This document shows positions 23,824 through 35,439 of a stretch of DNA of 64,000 nt, in pieces (position 1 is the stretch's first letter; every line of letters begins with the position of its first letter). Origin of the DNA: Mya arenaria (taxonomy: Eukaryota; Mollusca; Bivalvia; Myida; Myidae). Under the pieces are notes generated by a model. That model was not told the origin of the DNA. It saw only the letters and a list, made by a program, of their open reading frames with translations, and did no database searches. The stretch is taken from assembly GCF_026914265.1 (NCBI RefSeq), contig NC_069125.1, positions 6,282,117 through 6,346,116 of the forward strand, in the 5' to 3' direction. Made by a program: the position numbers and the translations under genes.

Positions 23824-26800
23824 TTGACCAAATTGAGAGTAATGGTGAAGGATTGCAATTATAAGGACAATGAAGACATGATCAGGGATAGGATTGTGTT
23901 TGGAATAGTATCACAAAAAATCCGAGAAAAACTCATTAATATGGGAGAAAATTTGACCTTGAGCAAGGCTATTCAAATATGTCAAAGCTTTGAATATGCT
24001 CAAGCACAACTGCGCGAAATGCAGGCACCATCGCAAGGAGCAGCCGTTAATGTGGTTCGTTCAAGAAGGGTTACTGGTCATAACACCTCAGGCCAGCCTG
24101 GTCACAATTCCTCAGGCCAGTGGGAGCAGAGAAGACAACAGCGCGTCACTTTGGGAGAAGACGTTACCCGGACTTGCCAAAATTGTGGGCGGAAACACCA
24201 ACAACAACACCAGTGTCCCGCAAAGGGAAAACAATGTCACAAATGTCAAAAATGGAACCATTTTGCATCAGTGTGTAGAAGTGTAAATGAAGTTATTGAC
24301 AATAACAATTCTTGTACTCATGATTTCAAGGATTTAGTGATTGACAATGTGGAGTCCACTGTTAGGAATGGGCAGGTATTTGCAGAGTTCAAGGTAGGTC
24401 CTTCCAATTTGTCCGTACAGTTCAAGATTGATACTGGTAGCCAAGTCAATATATTGCCATACAAAACCTTTAGAGACATAGGCATAAAGTCAGTTCTAGA
24501 AGCCTCACATTCAAAGCTTTCAGCCTATGACGGAAGCACGTTAAATGTAAAGGGATGCATTACTTTGAGGTGTAATCATCCTGGAACTGGCCAAACAAAG
24601 GATGTTTACTTTCATGTAGTTGACACACATTCAAGTCCTTTGCTAAGTCTCCAATCATCCCTTGACTTTGAACTCATAAATCTCACATACACAGTTATGT
24701 CAGATTCCCAGGTCAACCCCCTCACTAAAGACATGGTATTAAAGGAATACAAGGAAGTGTTTGATGGCATTGGTCTGCTAGCCGGTGAATGTAAGATTCA
24801 CATTGATCCCACTGTCCAGCCTGTGGTGCATCCCCCAAGAAAGGTCCCTATAGCATTACAAGAAAAGGTCAAGGATGAGTTACTCCGCATGGAGTCATTA
24901 GGTGTCATCGAAAAGGTCAATGAACCCACTGACTGGGTTAGTTCAATGGTCGTTGCCGAAAAAGCCAATGGCAAAATTCGTATATGTCTGGATCCGCGTG
25001 ACTTGAATAAGGCCATTCAACGTCCACATTACCCTTTAAGAACTCTGGATGATATATTGCCTCAGCTTTCAGGCGCAAAGTACTTCACAAAGCTTGATGC
25101 TAGGAGTGGTTATTGGGCATTGAAACTTGAGAGAGAGTCATCGTTCCTTACATGTTTTAACACCTTATATGGAAGGTACCGATATGTCCGAGTTCCCTTT
25201 GGTCTGAAGTCAAGCGGTGATCTTTTTGTGCAAAAGATTGATGCTTGTCTCGAAGGTCTAAGTGGCGTAGCTGTCATCGTGGATGACATACTAGTGTATG
25301 GGTCATCTAGAGAGGAACATGACTCCAATCTTAGAGCAGTCCTAAAGAGGTCTCATGATGAAGGAATTCGTTTTAACGAAACCAAACTCGAGGTCGGGGT
25401 ATCAGAAGTAGACTACTTTGGTCACCTTCTCACATCAGATGGTTTGAAAAAATCAACCTCAAAGACAGAGGCTATACAGAAAATGAAGCCACCCAAAAAT
25501 AAATCAGAACTTGAAACCATATTAGGTATGGTAAACTATCTGTCTAGATTTGCCCCAAACTTGGCAGATGTAACAGCCCCTCTGAGACAATTACTGTCTA
25601 AAGAAGTTGAATTCTGTTGGGAAACTGCACAAAGTGATGCATTTGACAAAATGAAACAAATCATCACAGACCCGAATCAGGTTTTATCCTATTATGACAA
25701 AAGCAAGCCATTAACATTGCAAGTTGATGCCTCCAAGTTTGGTCTCGGAGCAACAATAATGCAAGACGGGAAGCCACTTGCATATGCATCAAAATCACTC
25801 ACACAAACTGAGGTCAATTACGCACAAATTGAGAAGGAAATGTTTGCTATTTTGTTCGGCTGCAAGCGGTTCCACCATTTTGTTTATGGTCACAAAGTCA
25901 ACGTGCAAACTGATCATTTGCCGTTAGTTTCTATTTTCAAAAAATCAATAAACACAGCTCCTGCACGATTGCAGCGTATGCTACTACAGCTACAGAAATA
26001 TGATCTTGACATCAAACATTATCCATCCAAACAAGTACCAGTTGCAGACACACTGAGCAGGAACTTTCTAAATGAAACGTTCCCTGAATTGTCACAAGGC
26101 ATGGACATGCAGGTACACATGGTTATGTCTCATTTACCTGTATCTGACAGAAAATTGAATGAATTGAAGGACAAAACAAGTCAAGATGAGACTTTAGTAT
26201 TGTTGAAACAGACTATACTTCAAGGTTGGCCAACCTCTAGAAAAATGTGTCCGTCCCAGATATTGCCCTTCTGGAATTTCCGTGATGAGTTAACTTCTAT
26301 TGATGGGTTAGTCATGAAAGGAAATAAAATAATCATCCCCATATCAATGCAGTCTCAGATGCTTGAACTCATTCACACAGGTCACATGGGAGTTGAGAAA
26401 TGTCTCAGAAGGGCCCGGGATGTTATGTTTTGGCCAGGAATATCGGCTGATATTACCAATCTCGTGTTAAAATGCAACACCTGTTTAAAACACAGAAACT
26501 CGAACCCAAAAGAGCCATTAATTCCCCTTGAGATTCCTGATTATCCATGGCAAATTATAGGCACTGATCTATTCACCTGGGAAAACAGGAACTATCTTCT
26601 GATAGTGGATTACTATAGCAGGTATTTTGAGGTCAAGGAATTGCCCAATATGAAAAGCACCACGGTCATAAACAGAATGAAAGGCATAATGGCCAGATGG
26701 GGAATTAGTGAGAAGGTTATATCTGATGGTGGTCCCTGTTATATCTCTCAGGAGTTCGCTGATTTTGCAAAAGAATGGGATTTCAATCACCAGACAATTA

Positions 26801-27456
26801 GTCCCTATCACAGTCAATCAAACGGTCTAGCTGAGAAATATGTGTCAGTTTGTAAGAAACTCCTTACAAAGGCTAAGGACGCTGGGCGTGATCCTTTTAT
26901 TGGCATATTAGAATACCGGACCACCCCTCTTGAGTCAGGGTATTCCCCTGCGCAGTTAAACATGGGCAGACAATTGCGCTCTATCCTTCCAACATCTAAG
27001 GAAAATCTAATGCCCAAGGTGATATCTCCTAATTTAGTCAGGCAGGGTATTCAAGATAGCAAACAGAAGGGGAAGAAATATTATGACAGACAAGCAAGGT
27101 CACTAGAGCCCTTAACATATGGAGAAAATACAATGATCCAACAATTAAATAAAACTTGGAGACCAGCCACTGTAGTTGACAAGTTAAATGAAAGATCATA
27201 CACTGTTCAGTGCCCAGATGGGTCTATGTACACACGAAATAGGCGGGATCTATTAAAGACCAATGAGCCCTGCCATGGTCAATTTGCAGAGCCAGAAATA
27301 CAGGAAATGCCTTTAGGTCAAACACCTACCCAGACTGACATCAAAGATTCGGAAAGCCCTCTAATTGGCAGTACTTCCTCTCCATGTATCAATCACAATC
27401 TTTACGTGACCAGGTCAGGAAGGGCCGTAAAACCAAAAGTAATTGAATCCATGTGA
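23824..27456 (+). CDS. pol: Retrotransposon gag C-terminus and Pol polyprotein
   Basis: A 1210-codon open frame; its first codon is TTG, so it marks the reading frame and not a translation start. Domains: rest of capsid (1-70); two zinc knuckles at 118-131 (C-x2-C, then H and C at non-standard spacing) and 138-151 (CHKCQKWNHFASVC, a standard CX2CX4HX4C); aspartic protease with DTGS at 203-206; reverse transcriptase with VPFGLK and the catalytic IVDD at 485-488; RNase H with Asp635 and TDH at 696-698; integrase with HTGH at 851-854 and CNTC at 884-887, and a catalytic triad Asp915, Asp968, Glu1004 with 35 residues between the last two. The C-terminus ends near YVTRSGRAVKP. All catalytic residues are present. 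There is no frameshift between gag and pol. The only visible lesion in the element is the gag stop just upstream. Confidence 0.93.
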   Translation: MTKLRVMVKDCNYKDNEDMIRDRIVFGIVSQKIREKLINMGENLTLSKAIQICQSFEYAQAQLREMQAPSQGAAVNVVRSRRVTGHNTSGQPGHNSSGQWEQRRQQRVTLGEDVTRTCQNCGRKHQQQHQCPAKGKQCHKCQKWNHFASVCRSVNEVIDNNNSCTHDFKDLVIDNVESTVRNGQVFAEFKVGPSNLSVQFKIDTGSQVNILPYKTFRDIGIKSVLEASHSKLSAYDGSTLNVKGCITLRCNHPGTGQTKDVYFHVVDTHSSPLLSLQSSLDFELINLTYTVMSDSQVNPLTKDMVLKEYKEVFDGIGLLAGECKIHIDPTVQPVVHPPRKVPIALQEKVKDELLRMESLGVIEKVNEPTDWVSSMVVAEKANGKIRICLDPRDLNKAIQRPHYPLRTLDDILPQLSGAKYFTKLDARSGYWALKLERESSFLTCFNTLYGRYRYVRVPFGLKSSGDLFVQKIDACLEGLSGVAVIVDDILVYGSSREEHDSNLRAVLKRSHDEGIRFNETKLEVGVSEVDYFGHLLTSDGLKKSTSKTEAIQKMKPPKNKSELETILGMVNYLSRFAPNLADVTAPLRQLLSKEVEFCWETAQSDAFDKMKQIITDPNQVLSYYDKSKPLTLQVDASKFGLGATIMQDGKPLAYASKSLTQTEVNYAQIEKEMFAILFGCKRFHHFVYGHKVNVQTDHLPLVSIFKKSINTAPARLQRMLLQLQKYDLDIKHYPSKQVPVADTLSRNFLNETFPELSQGMDMQVHMVMSHLPVSDRKLNELKDKTSQDETLVLLKQTILQGWPTSRKMCPSQILPFWNFRDELTSIDGLVMKGNKIIIPISMQSQMLELIHTGHMGVEKCLRRARDVMFWPGISADITNLVLKCNTCLKHRNSNPKEPLIPLEIPDYPWQIIGTDLFTWENRNYLLIVDYYSRYFEVKELPNMKSTTVINRMKGIMARWGISEKVISDGGPCYISQEFADFAKEWDFNHQTISPYHSQSNGLAEKYVSVCKKLLTKAKDAGRDPFIGILEYRTTPLESGYSPAQLNMGRQLRSILPTSKENLMPKVISPNLVRQGIQDSKQKGKKYYDRQARSLEPLTYGENTMIQQLNKTWRPATVVDKLNERSYTVQCPDGSMYTRNRRDLLKTNEPCHGQFAEPEIQEMPLGQTPTQTDIKDSESPLIGSTSSPCINHNLYVTRSGRAVKPKVIESM

Positions 27457-27670
27457 TGTTCATTTCGCTTGTAAGCTGATTGAATCACTTATCTAAATTA
27501 GTTGTTTGATGTTTAAATTAGTCTGACAACCTTTAATAAATTTCCGATGAAATTCAAATCCTGCTATTATAACCCTAACATTGAATAACTCTTTCTCTTT
27601 TCCTCTGTAAATAAATATAAATAATTTGATATCAAATCACATATATATCTATTGATAATATCTTTTGTTT

Positions 27671-27684
27671 GTAAAGAAGGGAGA
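27671..27684 (+). other. Polypurine tract
   Basis: GTAAAGAAGGGAGA abuts the 3' LTR; it is the expected plus-strand primer for this class of element. Confidence 0.8.
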
Positions 27685-27872
27685 TGTAACATTATACGGC
27701 AATGAATTAATTCCTCCCGCTATTTATAGTTCACCTTGTATGATAAGGCCGGCCAGCCAACACAGGCGGTCAGTTTTATCTCTAGCAGTCAGAGCTGTAC
27801 CATCCTCACCAATATCATATGTATCAATAATAAATAGTTAGAACACATGCAGTCGTTCTTCATAACATAACA
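27685..27872 (+). repeat. 3' LTR of the Ty3/gypsy element
   Basis: Same length as the 5' LTR and identical except for two adjacent bases (CATGCAG here against CATGCTA). Confidence 0.95.
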
Positions 27873-28002
27873 CACATTCAATAACTGTGTTGATTGTTCG
27901 TGTTAAATTAAACCAGCACTTGTTACTGGAATAGTATAAAAACAATTCTTGATCCCTAATTTGTTTGGTAAAGACAAATATACAAAAAAAATAACAATAA
28001 TT

Positions 28003-28809
28003 TCATTCTGTATTTTTTGATATAAATATTAATTAGATATGTAAGATATGCGAGACAATTTGTCTGCAAACACTCCACACATTTGAACTTGCAAACCAAA
28101 AAGTAGCAGCCTTTTTGCACCTTTTTGAAAACTAACCAACTGAAGATGACCTTGTCTGCCTTAATATAACTAATGTAATGCTACTTGTATTTTAATTGTT
28201 GGAAACTATAACGATAGCACGATTTTGCATAATGACATTAACATGTAATTTGAAGATGTTGTTATTGCTTTCGGTATCTTCTTCCTTCGTTCGTAAATAA
28301 GGACATTTTATGATAATAAGGCAAACAATTCGCATAATTCATATCTTACAACCTTTACCTCTTCTTTGTTTCCATAGAGGAAACTATATTTAAGGTTACT
28401 TCCTGTTTTCATTGTGTAACAAACATCGCAAATGGTAAACACATTATAAGTTTTTGGTGATTAATATTGCATTGCACACTAGGCGGAAACAAACATACAA
28501 AGTATAAAAAGAGAAGTTTCGGTTTGATTAGACTGTACATTGTAACGCAACTGACAACAATGCCCCCCTTGAACCTGCGAAAACGGTATTCTATTATAAT
28601 GTGGTCTTGGTCGTGTATCAAACTGTATAAGAAGCGGAGGCCCTTTCTACAATCAGGCTGAGTTACAGTAAATAACCACAAAGCAGGCTTCGTTCGAGTA
28701 CATGGGCCACATTGCACTTGTAACTGAGGCCATTGCTTAAATCAGTAGTAGCAGTGGCGGTGGCGGTGGCAGTAGCAGTAGCAGCAGCAGTAGCAGTAGC
28801 AGTAGCAGT

Positions 28810-28859
<50 letters not shown>

Positions 28860-30390
28860 CAGCAGCAGCAGCAGTAGCAGTAGCAGTAGCAGTAGCAGTA
28901 GTAGTAGTAGTGAGCAGCAGCAGCAGTAGCAGCAGCAGAAAAAAAAGAGAAAAAGTCGTTGAAATAGGTTGTCTTTAGCGAAGTAAGTTGTTATTGATAG
29001 TATCGGAAAGTGTACCAAGTTGCATTGGAACATTGTTAATAATATTGTGCAAAAACCAAGGTTTAAATTTTCTGGTCATGTAGACCACAAATCCATTTAC
29101 ACACAAGTTTTATAGCATGTGATGTGTTTACAAATAGCTGAAGCACAAAGAGCATCACTCACGAAGCAACTGGAATTGCACAATATGCTTAAGTGGAAAT
29201 ATCAAGTTGTGCACATTATGATCATATAATAATGAGAGAGGAAAATGGAACATAAATTAGTATAATAGATATAACCTAGTGATAGGCAACGTATTGATGA
29301 GCAATCAGTGAACTTTATTTCTGTTCTGCTATTTTTGCCAAGGGAGAGAAACTGTATATTAACTCACATCACGCTGTTCAGGTTGTCTTCGCCAATAAAT
29401 GAACAATATTACAAGCATTTAAAGCCATAAATTGGCACTTTATACTTGGCATCGTTCTACATTTTGTTCAATTGTTAACAACGGACATCTTCGGCAAGGT
29501 CAGAAGGAGTAAATTTTTAAAACCGACTAATATACAAATATACACGTCGTTGAATCATGAGTGTATTTCTATTAATAATGCTATACAATCAACAGAAAAG
29601 CACTGTCATTCATACCGAACTTAAACTCCAATTACTTTCGCTGAGTACTTTACAGTACATCAGACTAATAGCCTTACATTTTTCATTCGCCTGACAGTCA
29701 AAGGCCCTCTATGGTGCTCGCAATTTCAGCAATTTGCGATCCCTTCACCATTTCAGCTGTTTTATTAAATACGCAATTTAAATTGAATACGATTTAAACA
29801 TTGGCTAACACAAAATGGGATTAATTATGACAAAAATGCAGACATTACGCAGTATGTGGAACTAATTAGCAAAACGTATACATGTGCTGTCAAACGGCTG
29901 ACTGATACAAGAACCAGAGCGACGACTAAGGTAGGTGATCATTCAAAATTGAAAATAATCATCTTACAAAAAATCATGCTTTTGATATCCTCATGTATCG
30001 TCCTGTTATATGTTCTGCATGTCTTGATATTGAGGCATGTGTTTATAGTTGACAAACCCTCAAACTATCTTATATTTTAACTTCTGTTTTCTTTTCTCGT
30101 TGTAGTTGATGACAAATGATTTCCCATACTGTCATTATAATTTTTAACTATTGTTTTCCTACACAGTCATACTATTTTTTTTATTATTGATTTTTCATAC
30201 AGTCGATTATAGTTAAAGACTATTGTTTTCCAAACGGTTATTTAGTAAATGACTTCTATAGCTGTCATAAATTGTCGTTTATTGGAATTCTGATTGATTG
30301 AAGATTTAAGTACAAAATATGCGGTAAACGTGTCATTTATCATCATACAAGAAGTATGAAAAGCTTGACTTTTGTCTGTTGTCGTCAGGA
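28003..30390 (+). repeat. 2.4-kb duplicated segment, copy 1
   Basis: Aligns in direct orientation with 56777..60342 at high similarity. Landmarks: GCAAACACTCCACACAT, AGTAGCAGCC, ATTGCTTTCGGTATCTTCTT, GTTGTTATTGATAGTATC, CATCAGACTAATAGCCTTAC and AAAATATGCGGTAA. Copy 2 holds about 1.3 kb extra in the middle. Minus-strand open frames shared by both copies diverge by frameshift, so I see no protein gene. It may be a dispersed repeat: a short inverted piece also occurs at 34905-34965. Confidence 0.8.
28743..28938. repeat. (AGC/AGT)n trinucleotide microsatellite
   Basis: About 65 triplets mixing AGC, AGT and GGC. It sits at the exact point in copy 1 where copy 2 of the duplicated segment carries 1.3 kb of extra DNA. 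Open frames of poly-Ala/Val and poly-Leu across it are by-products. Confidence 0.95.
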
Positions 30391-33339
30391 TTTCTAATTT
30401 TTATTGTGTTTGCTAGGAACTCTTTAATTGGCTATAAGAAAATTGTTGACTCCAACAGAAACTTAAAATAGACAACAGCGAAACGTCTCTGATTGGCTGA
30501 AATTTTTGCTGTTTGCACTCAGAATCGGGGCAATTGAACCAGTGTGTGGTATGCATAGCATCATCTCTCTGGTGAACGAGAATGTTATTTTGTAGATTTT
30601 TTAAATGAATTCTACTACAAAATCGTACATTTTATATGACAAATTATATATTTATTTTAGAACTACATATAAACAAGAGAACTATTTGAGTTTAACTTTT
30701 GAATAACGTCACGTGATTTCGATTATCATCCCATGGCACGCGTTGTGTCAGTGGTTACTGTAAGGCATGGGAAACAACCGCTGTGTGAAGTTTGGTTTCG
30801 AGGCATAACACGGGAGAACGCTTGGGCTGATTGCTAGACTCGTCTTGGTTAAATCAGTGGTCTTTTCACCCGTATTAGGGATGGTCAAAGCAGCCAGCAT
30901 TAAGCAAAACTCTAGTTAAAATGCACACTGCTCACGACTAAAACCTATCAAAATACACACAGATTTACAAGACAATTCATCTTTATTAATAAAACTTCTT
31001 ATGGTGCTTGGGTGATCAATATATACAGATCACCATGACTTTTTATCTATATATATATTTCACTTTCTCTATCATATGCATTAGGTTTGTAAAATACGAA
31101 TTAGGTAATATATAAAAAATATTATACGTTTGAAATACACAGAATAACCCAAGTAAATTTAAAATCAAACGTCTCAAAAATAATACTAGGGTATAGCCAT
31201 GGATGACCCCCACATGCCAGTATCCAGTCTTTAGGGGTCATATCGCATTCTTCTGGTCGTTTTACCAGTTACCTAAAGTGCTTGTTTTACCCTAATAGAC
31301 CTTGACATTGGAGGTCAGTTTAGTCAAGCAAAACTTTGATCATATACTCTTTATCAATATTTCAGTATGACACTTACTGTATAAAACTGCATTACATTCA
31401 CACCTCGTTCAGCCTTCGCCATGACAGATACGTTTTTTAGTCCTAACATTTATGGTGGAGTCTGCAGCAGGCAAGTTGCGCGCCATACTCATTTATACCT
31501 ATAAATTTACATGTTTTAATGTATAAATGAACCGTTGTAAATGTCACTGTCCGTATTAACTCGATGTTCGTTTGTCGAACGCACAAATTATAGAAAAGAT
31601 ATTAAGAAGAAATTTTGGAGCATGAGCATTATTTCTTACATTAGGACTTATGGTACCTGATCGGGACAAAAGGAAAACAATTCTAGGCAATAACCATTGG
31701 ATTATCAGGCTTTCTGTTTTGTTCAATGTAACATAGTTCAACATACCTGTGAACCTGGTGCAATATTAGTATTCATATAACAATTCCTTCTTTCAATATT
31801 ATCTTCTTTTTTTTTGTAAACCTATATATATTGATCAGTGTACGTTGTATAAACACGGCAGCTCGAAGTAATTGAAGGGGCATTATAAATGTCATCTTAA
31901 GGAGAGCTACAATTTTGGATTATTCTTCGTTATTGTGTTGTAACCAATTTCAAAATTGTTCAATTATATTAGGTGTTCAGGAGCGGACAAGACCAGTGAC
32001 TTTGTACGTTTGCCCAATTTAAGACTCCGTATTACCTTGACCTTGAAGGTACAAAGATGGTCGAAAAGAGGTCTTTTAAAGATTTACCAATGTGGTAAAC
32101 ATTCGTAACAAAATATTTTGGCATCTTTATTTTGATCTATTGATTGCACTTAAAAGTGATCATTGGCCCTTAAAGTCATAATGTATGGCATTTACATTGA
32201 TTGTACTGGGCATTCATAATTTTACCTTAATGTTGTGAATATTTTGTAATAATATTTCAAAATCCCATCAACGGTTTGAAGAGAAATCATGAGTGAACGG
32301 ACGAACATCTGGGCAAATGATAACTCTCTGGGTAACACAAAGACTCTAACAACCTTTGCTATAGGGCATGAATAAATTCATTTCTTAGATCGACGTAGTT
32401 CGAGTGATGTGCCATTCGACAATAACCCTGTTTGTGTATATACAAAATATGGAACATATATCAGGAAGAAGAATGCATAGCAGCAGACAATAACAAAATG
32501 GCTGAGATCAACATTCTTGTTCGATGAGTGCAAAGAAATTTTATTGTAAGCGCCAATAAAAGCATACTCTACTTGTTGAATACTTGTGTTATAAAATGTA
32601 AAACTATGTGCTTCATTAAAAATGATCTTACACATGTATCGAACCAACCCATAGTTTAAAAAGTTAAGTTTATGTAAACATTTGGATAGTTTTATGGTAA
32701 ATCTTGACTTCCTGATTGGGCTTTGCAGTAAACGTCTTGTTTGTGAGAGCGTCCTTATTAGTAAATACGCCATATTATATGAAAGGTCCAAATACAAGGA
32801 AGCAACTCAAATACTTTATAACCTTTTACATTATTATCGTAGGTGATATATCTCATGATATGATTATATAGCAAGTGCAATACTTTAGGAAGAGTTTCAG
32901 TTACTATTATCAGTGCAGAATCAAACGAAGAACATTTTGTAAACTTCTTTTGTGTTAACATTTCAGACAGTCACAATTGTTTAAATTTGTAAACAACGTT
33001 TAAATATATACAGATATTTCAATTATGTTCATGATAAAGCTTGTTGTGACTGCAACACGACGGAATAGTAATACAGTAAAGTAAAACTGTTAAACATTTT
33101 GAAGAACGTATTTATTTCATAATATTAAACGCCTACTAATTTTGCTCCTTACACACAAAAATCACAAAAAATAACAGGTCACATTTCACATACCCATTTC
33201 ATATCATGAAACTGAAAAAGAAATGGGCATATAACTTTATACTAGCGTGAAATCATAAATGTTCGTGGAACATCATGATTTAAGGAATTCGCTATTTTGG
33301 TAATTCACTAGTTTACATTCACAGATACATAGTCCTATT
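30391..33339. other. Intergenic, no recognisable gene
   Basis: Contains the second copy of the ~85-bp dispersed segment at 30605-30690. Open frames on the minus strand around 32378-32961 show no family motif. Nothing else supportable. Confidence 0.55.
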
Positions 33340-33415
33340 CTACAATATGTTTACTTTGTTAGCCTTTGTCTACTGGTTGTCTTTCTAGAAGGCTAACAAA
33401 GTAAACATATTGTAG
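33340..33415. repeat. Perfect 27-bp inverted repeat (hairpin)
   Basis: Arm 33340-33366 is the exact reverse complement of arm 33389-33415, with a 22-base loop. A further CCTAT/ATAGG pairing (334-338 with 419-423) extends the stem past a two-base bulge. The loop shares the CTACTGGTTGTC phrase with the tandem units that follow. Confidence 0.95.
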
Positions 33416-33600
33416 ACCATAGGGACAAACTTGTCCTGACCTGATATATAGTGACCTCTGCCTTCTGGTCGGCTCATAATAGGGACCGAGGCTAAGGTGA
33501 AAATACAGTGACCTCTACCTACTGGTTGTCGCCATATACAGATACTTATAGAGACATACTAGCCCTGAGCCTATATATATATTGACCTGGACCATCAACC
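33360..33600. repeat. Degenerate tandem units next to hairpin
   Basis: Three or more copies of a phrase like GTGACCTCTGCCTACTGGTTGTCG at 33364, 33451 and 33510, separated by diverged sequence. No gene. Confidence 0.5.
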
Positions 33601-33871
33601 TCATTTTTATACATTATCTTGCATCCTCATCCTCACTGAAATAGAGGTCTATGTTATGGTCAGTTTTATATTACATGGCTTATGCTTAAGCATTTTTGGA
33701 CCACTGAATTTGTTTCTGTAGTTTTTCATGAAGTTATTTAAATAAAGTGATGACAAATTTTGGCTTTGCACCTACTTAGTCTAAAAATGCGTTTGATATG
33801 GGATCACAATCAACGATAATACGGTATTGTTCCCAGGTCGGAAGTATTAGTATAGTTTATAAGATAGTTGA

Positions 33872-34066
33872 AACACGATTGTATTAAACTCTCTCGTTGA
33901 CACGATGTTGTGTGAAAATGCTGTTTTGTTTTGCGAAGGGAACAGGGTTACGCGGAGGTAACCCACTTATCCGTAATGGTAATCACAAATCAAACTCAGT
34001 TGCATCCAGGCAGGGAATCGAAACCGGGTCGCATTGGTGAAAAGCAAGTGCGCTTACCGGACAACC
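33872..34066 (-). mobile_element. tRNA-derived SINE, copy 2
   Basis: Minus strand: CGGTAAGCGCACTTGC (A-box side), GGTTTCGATTCCCTG (B box), CCTGGATGCAACTGAGTTTG, then GATAAGTGGGTTACCTCCG and CATCGTGTCAACGAGAG. Same plan as the SINE at 15124, diverged. Confidence 0.7.
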
Positions 34067-35170
34067 TTATGAACTAAGGAAAGCGAGTTCTGGCTGGAGC
34101 GGTGACACCCACAAACAAGCTCTAACAAATCAAACATTATCATGGATGAATTTTGAAAAAGAGTCTGTAGTATATATAATACCTGCTGCCGAGTATTACT
34201 ATATTTTAAAAGAACACACATAATAGTGTAGTGTTTTATCAGAAGTACTGATTGTACCCGGGGCTTTCACAAATGACGAATCCATATAGAACACATTGCC
34301 AAGTAAAGTTTTTTACCGGAAAGCATACTTATTGTCACAGCGGCTTCCGCTTCTGACGCAGTGTATTCTGTATGCAAGAACACCACAGTGTAGTTATTTG
34401 TAGGAAGTCATTCTGATAAAATACGTGGCTAGTGTAGTGTAATCAACAGCGTGGTAATTAGGTCACTGGGCATTATGACAGCCTTATGTAAAGAACATTT
34501 TAAATATTTTGAACTTTGAATTGTGCTGTTTCTTCAAAAGACATATAATTGACGTATCAGTATTTTTTTACTTTGAATAATAAGCACGTGACTCTTTCGT
34601 ACTATAGAAAAAAAGAACAATACATTTATTTTTAATTTGAAGAAAACATTCACACTTTAATTTAAGATATTTCTGTAATACAGCCTTGGATCCTTTAGCA
34701 TATTTTGATGGTTTTCGATAATGGAATACCTCTCAACTTGGAGCTACGGGCGTTTACAGTGTAGTTTTTCTTTAATTATTTTCACTCAAGTTTCACATGA
34801 TCACAAATTAATTTTGTATTTAAATGTCACCAATAATTTACGTTTAACTTTTAAGAAAAAAGGAAGATAACATATGAAACTGCTAAAAAATAATATGTAA
34901 TGTTCAAACTTTTGTCTTTACTTATTAAATGTCCTTATTTACGAACAAAGATATCGAAAACAATGATGGAGCATCACGGAGATGTTAAGGCAATGAAGCA
35001 AAATTGTAAGCATTCTGTTTTCAACCTGTATCTCATCTTTTTTTTTTGCTTTTTGCACATTTCAATACAAACGTTATTACTTATACATATTTCTCTCATT
35101 TATCTGGATATATATGATGTATTCGTCGACGGAGGATTAAATCACCAATCCCTTTTATGTCATATCAAAG
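34067..35170. other. Intergenic, no recognisable gene
   Basis: AT-rich. The piece at 34905-34965 is an inverted partial match to 28270-28320 (AATGTCCTTATTTACGAAC). Nothing else supportable. Confidence 0.5.
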
Positions 35171-35177
35171 CGTTCAT

Positions 35178-35245
35178 AGGTCGTCAATTTAACGCCGTGG
35201 TTAGCACACTTGCAATGGCGTCCCGGGTTCGATTTCCGACCGTAT
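35178..35245 (+). other. tRNA-like segment, probable SINE head
   Basis: A-box-like TTAACGCCGTGGTTAGCACA and B box GGGTTCGATTTCC are spaced as in a tRNA. No clear acceptor stem or known body follows, so called a SINE head only. Confidence 0.5.
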
Positions 35246-35439
35246 GTCATTTTTCATACCAAACATTTATAGAAGTATATTGTCACTAATTCAAAAAAAC
35301 TATGCCTAAAGCAGAAAATGTACAAGAGTTGTACTCATTAAAAAGTATCAATATTCGAATGTAGAGAAAAGTGAGTTGGTGTTTCGGAATAATATAACAT
35401 CGATACCTGTTTCTTTGAAAATGTTCAGCTTAAGACGTT

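Larger units (their letters stand above)
23196..27872 (+). mobile_element. Ty3/gypsy LTR retrotransposon, Steamer-like organisation
   Basis: A 4677-bp element with 188-bp LTRs (23196..23383 and 27685..27872), a primer-binding site directly after the 5' LTR, gag and pol in one reading frame, and a purine tract directly before the 3' LTR. No envelope gene is present. The two LTRs differ only at two adjacent bases (23367-23368 against 27856-27857 region), so insertion was recent. Order protease, reverse transcriptase, RNase H, integrase is the Ty3/gypsy order. Overall length, short LTRs and tRNA-Leu-like primer site match bivalve Steamer-like elements; that subfamily call is inference. A single in-frame stop interrupts gag. 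The five bases on either side do not match as a target-site duplication. Confidence 0.93.

Noticed and set aside
23824..23826. Translation start of pol at the first codon of the long frame
   Set aside because: The codon is TTG directly after an in-frame stop; the frame is continuous with gag, so it is an interrupted ORF rather than a separate start.
28409..28717. Minus-strand ORF sharing ~40 residues with one at 57116..57412
   Set aside because: Similarity follows from the DNA duplication; the frames diverge by indels on both sides, unlike a selected protein.
28733..29033. Open frames of poly-Ala/Val (+) and poly-Leu (-)
   Set aside because: They are readings of the (AGC/AGT)n microsatellite and carry no other protein signature.
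32378..32961. Two minus-strand ORFs (139 and 67 codons)
   Set aside because: Low-complexity AT-rich translation with no recognisable domain, splice pattern or repeat in the window.
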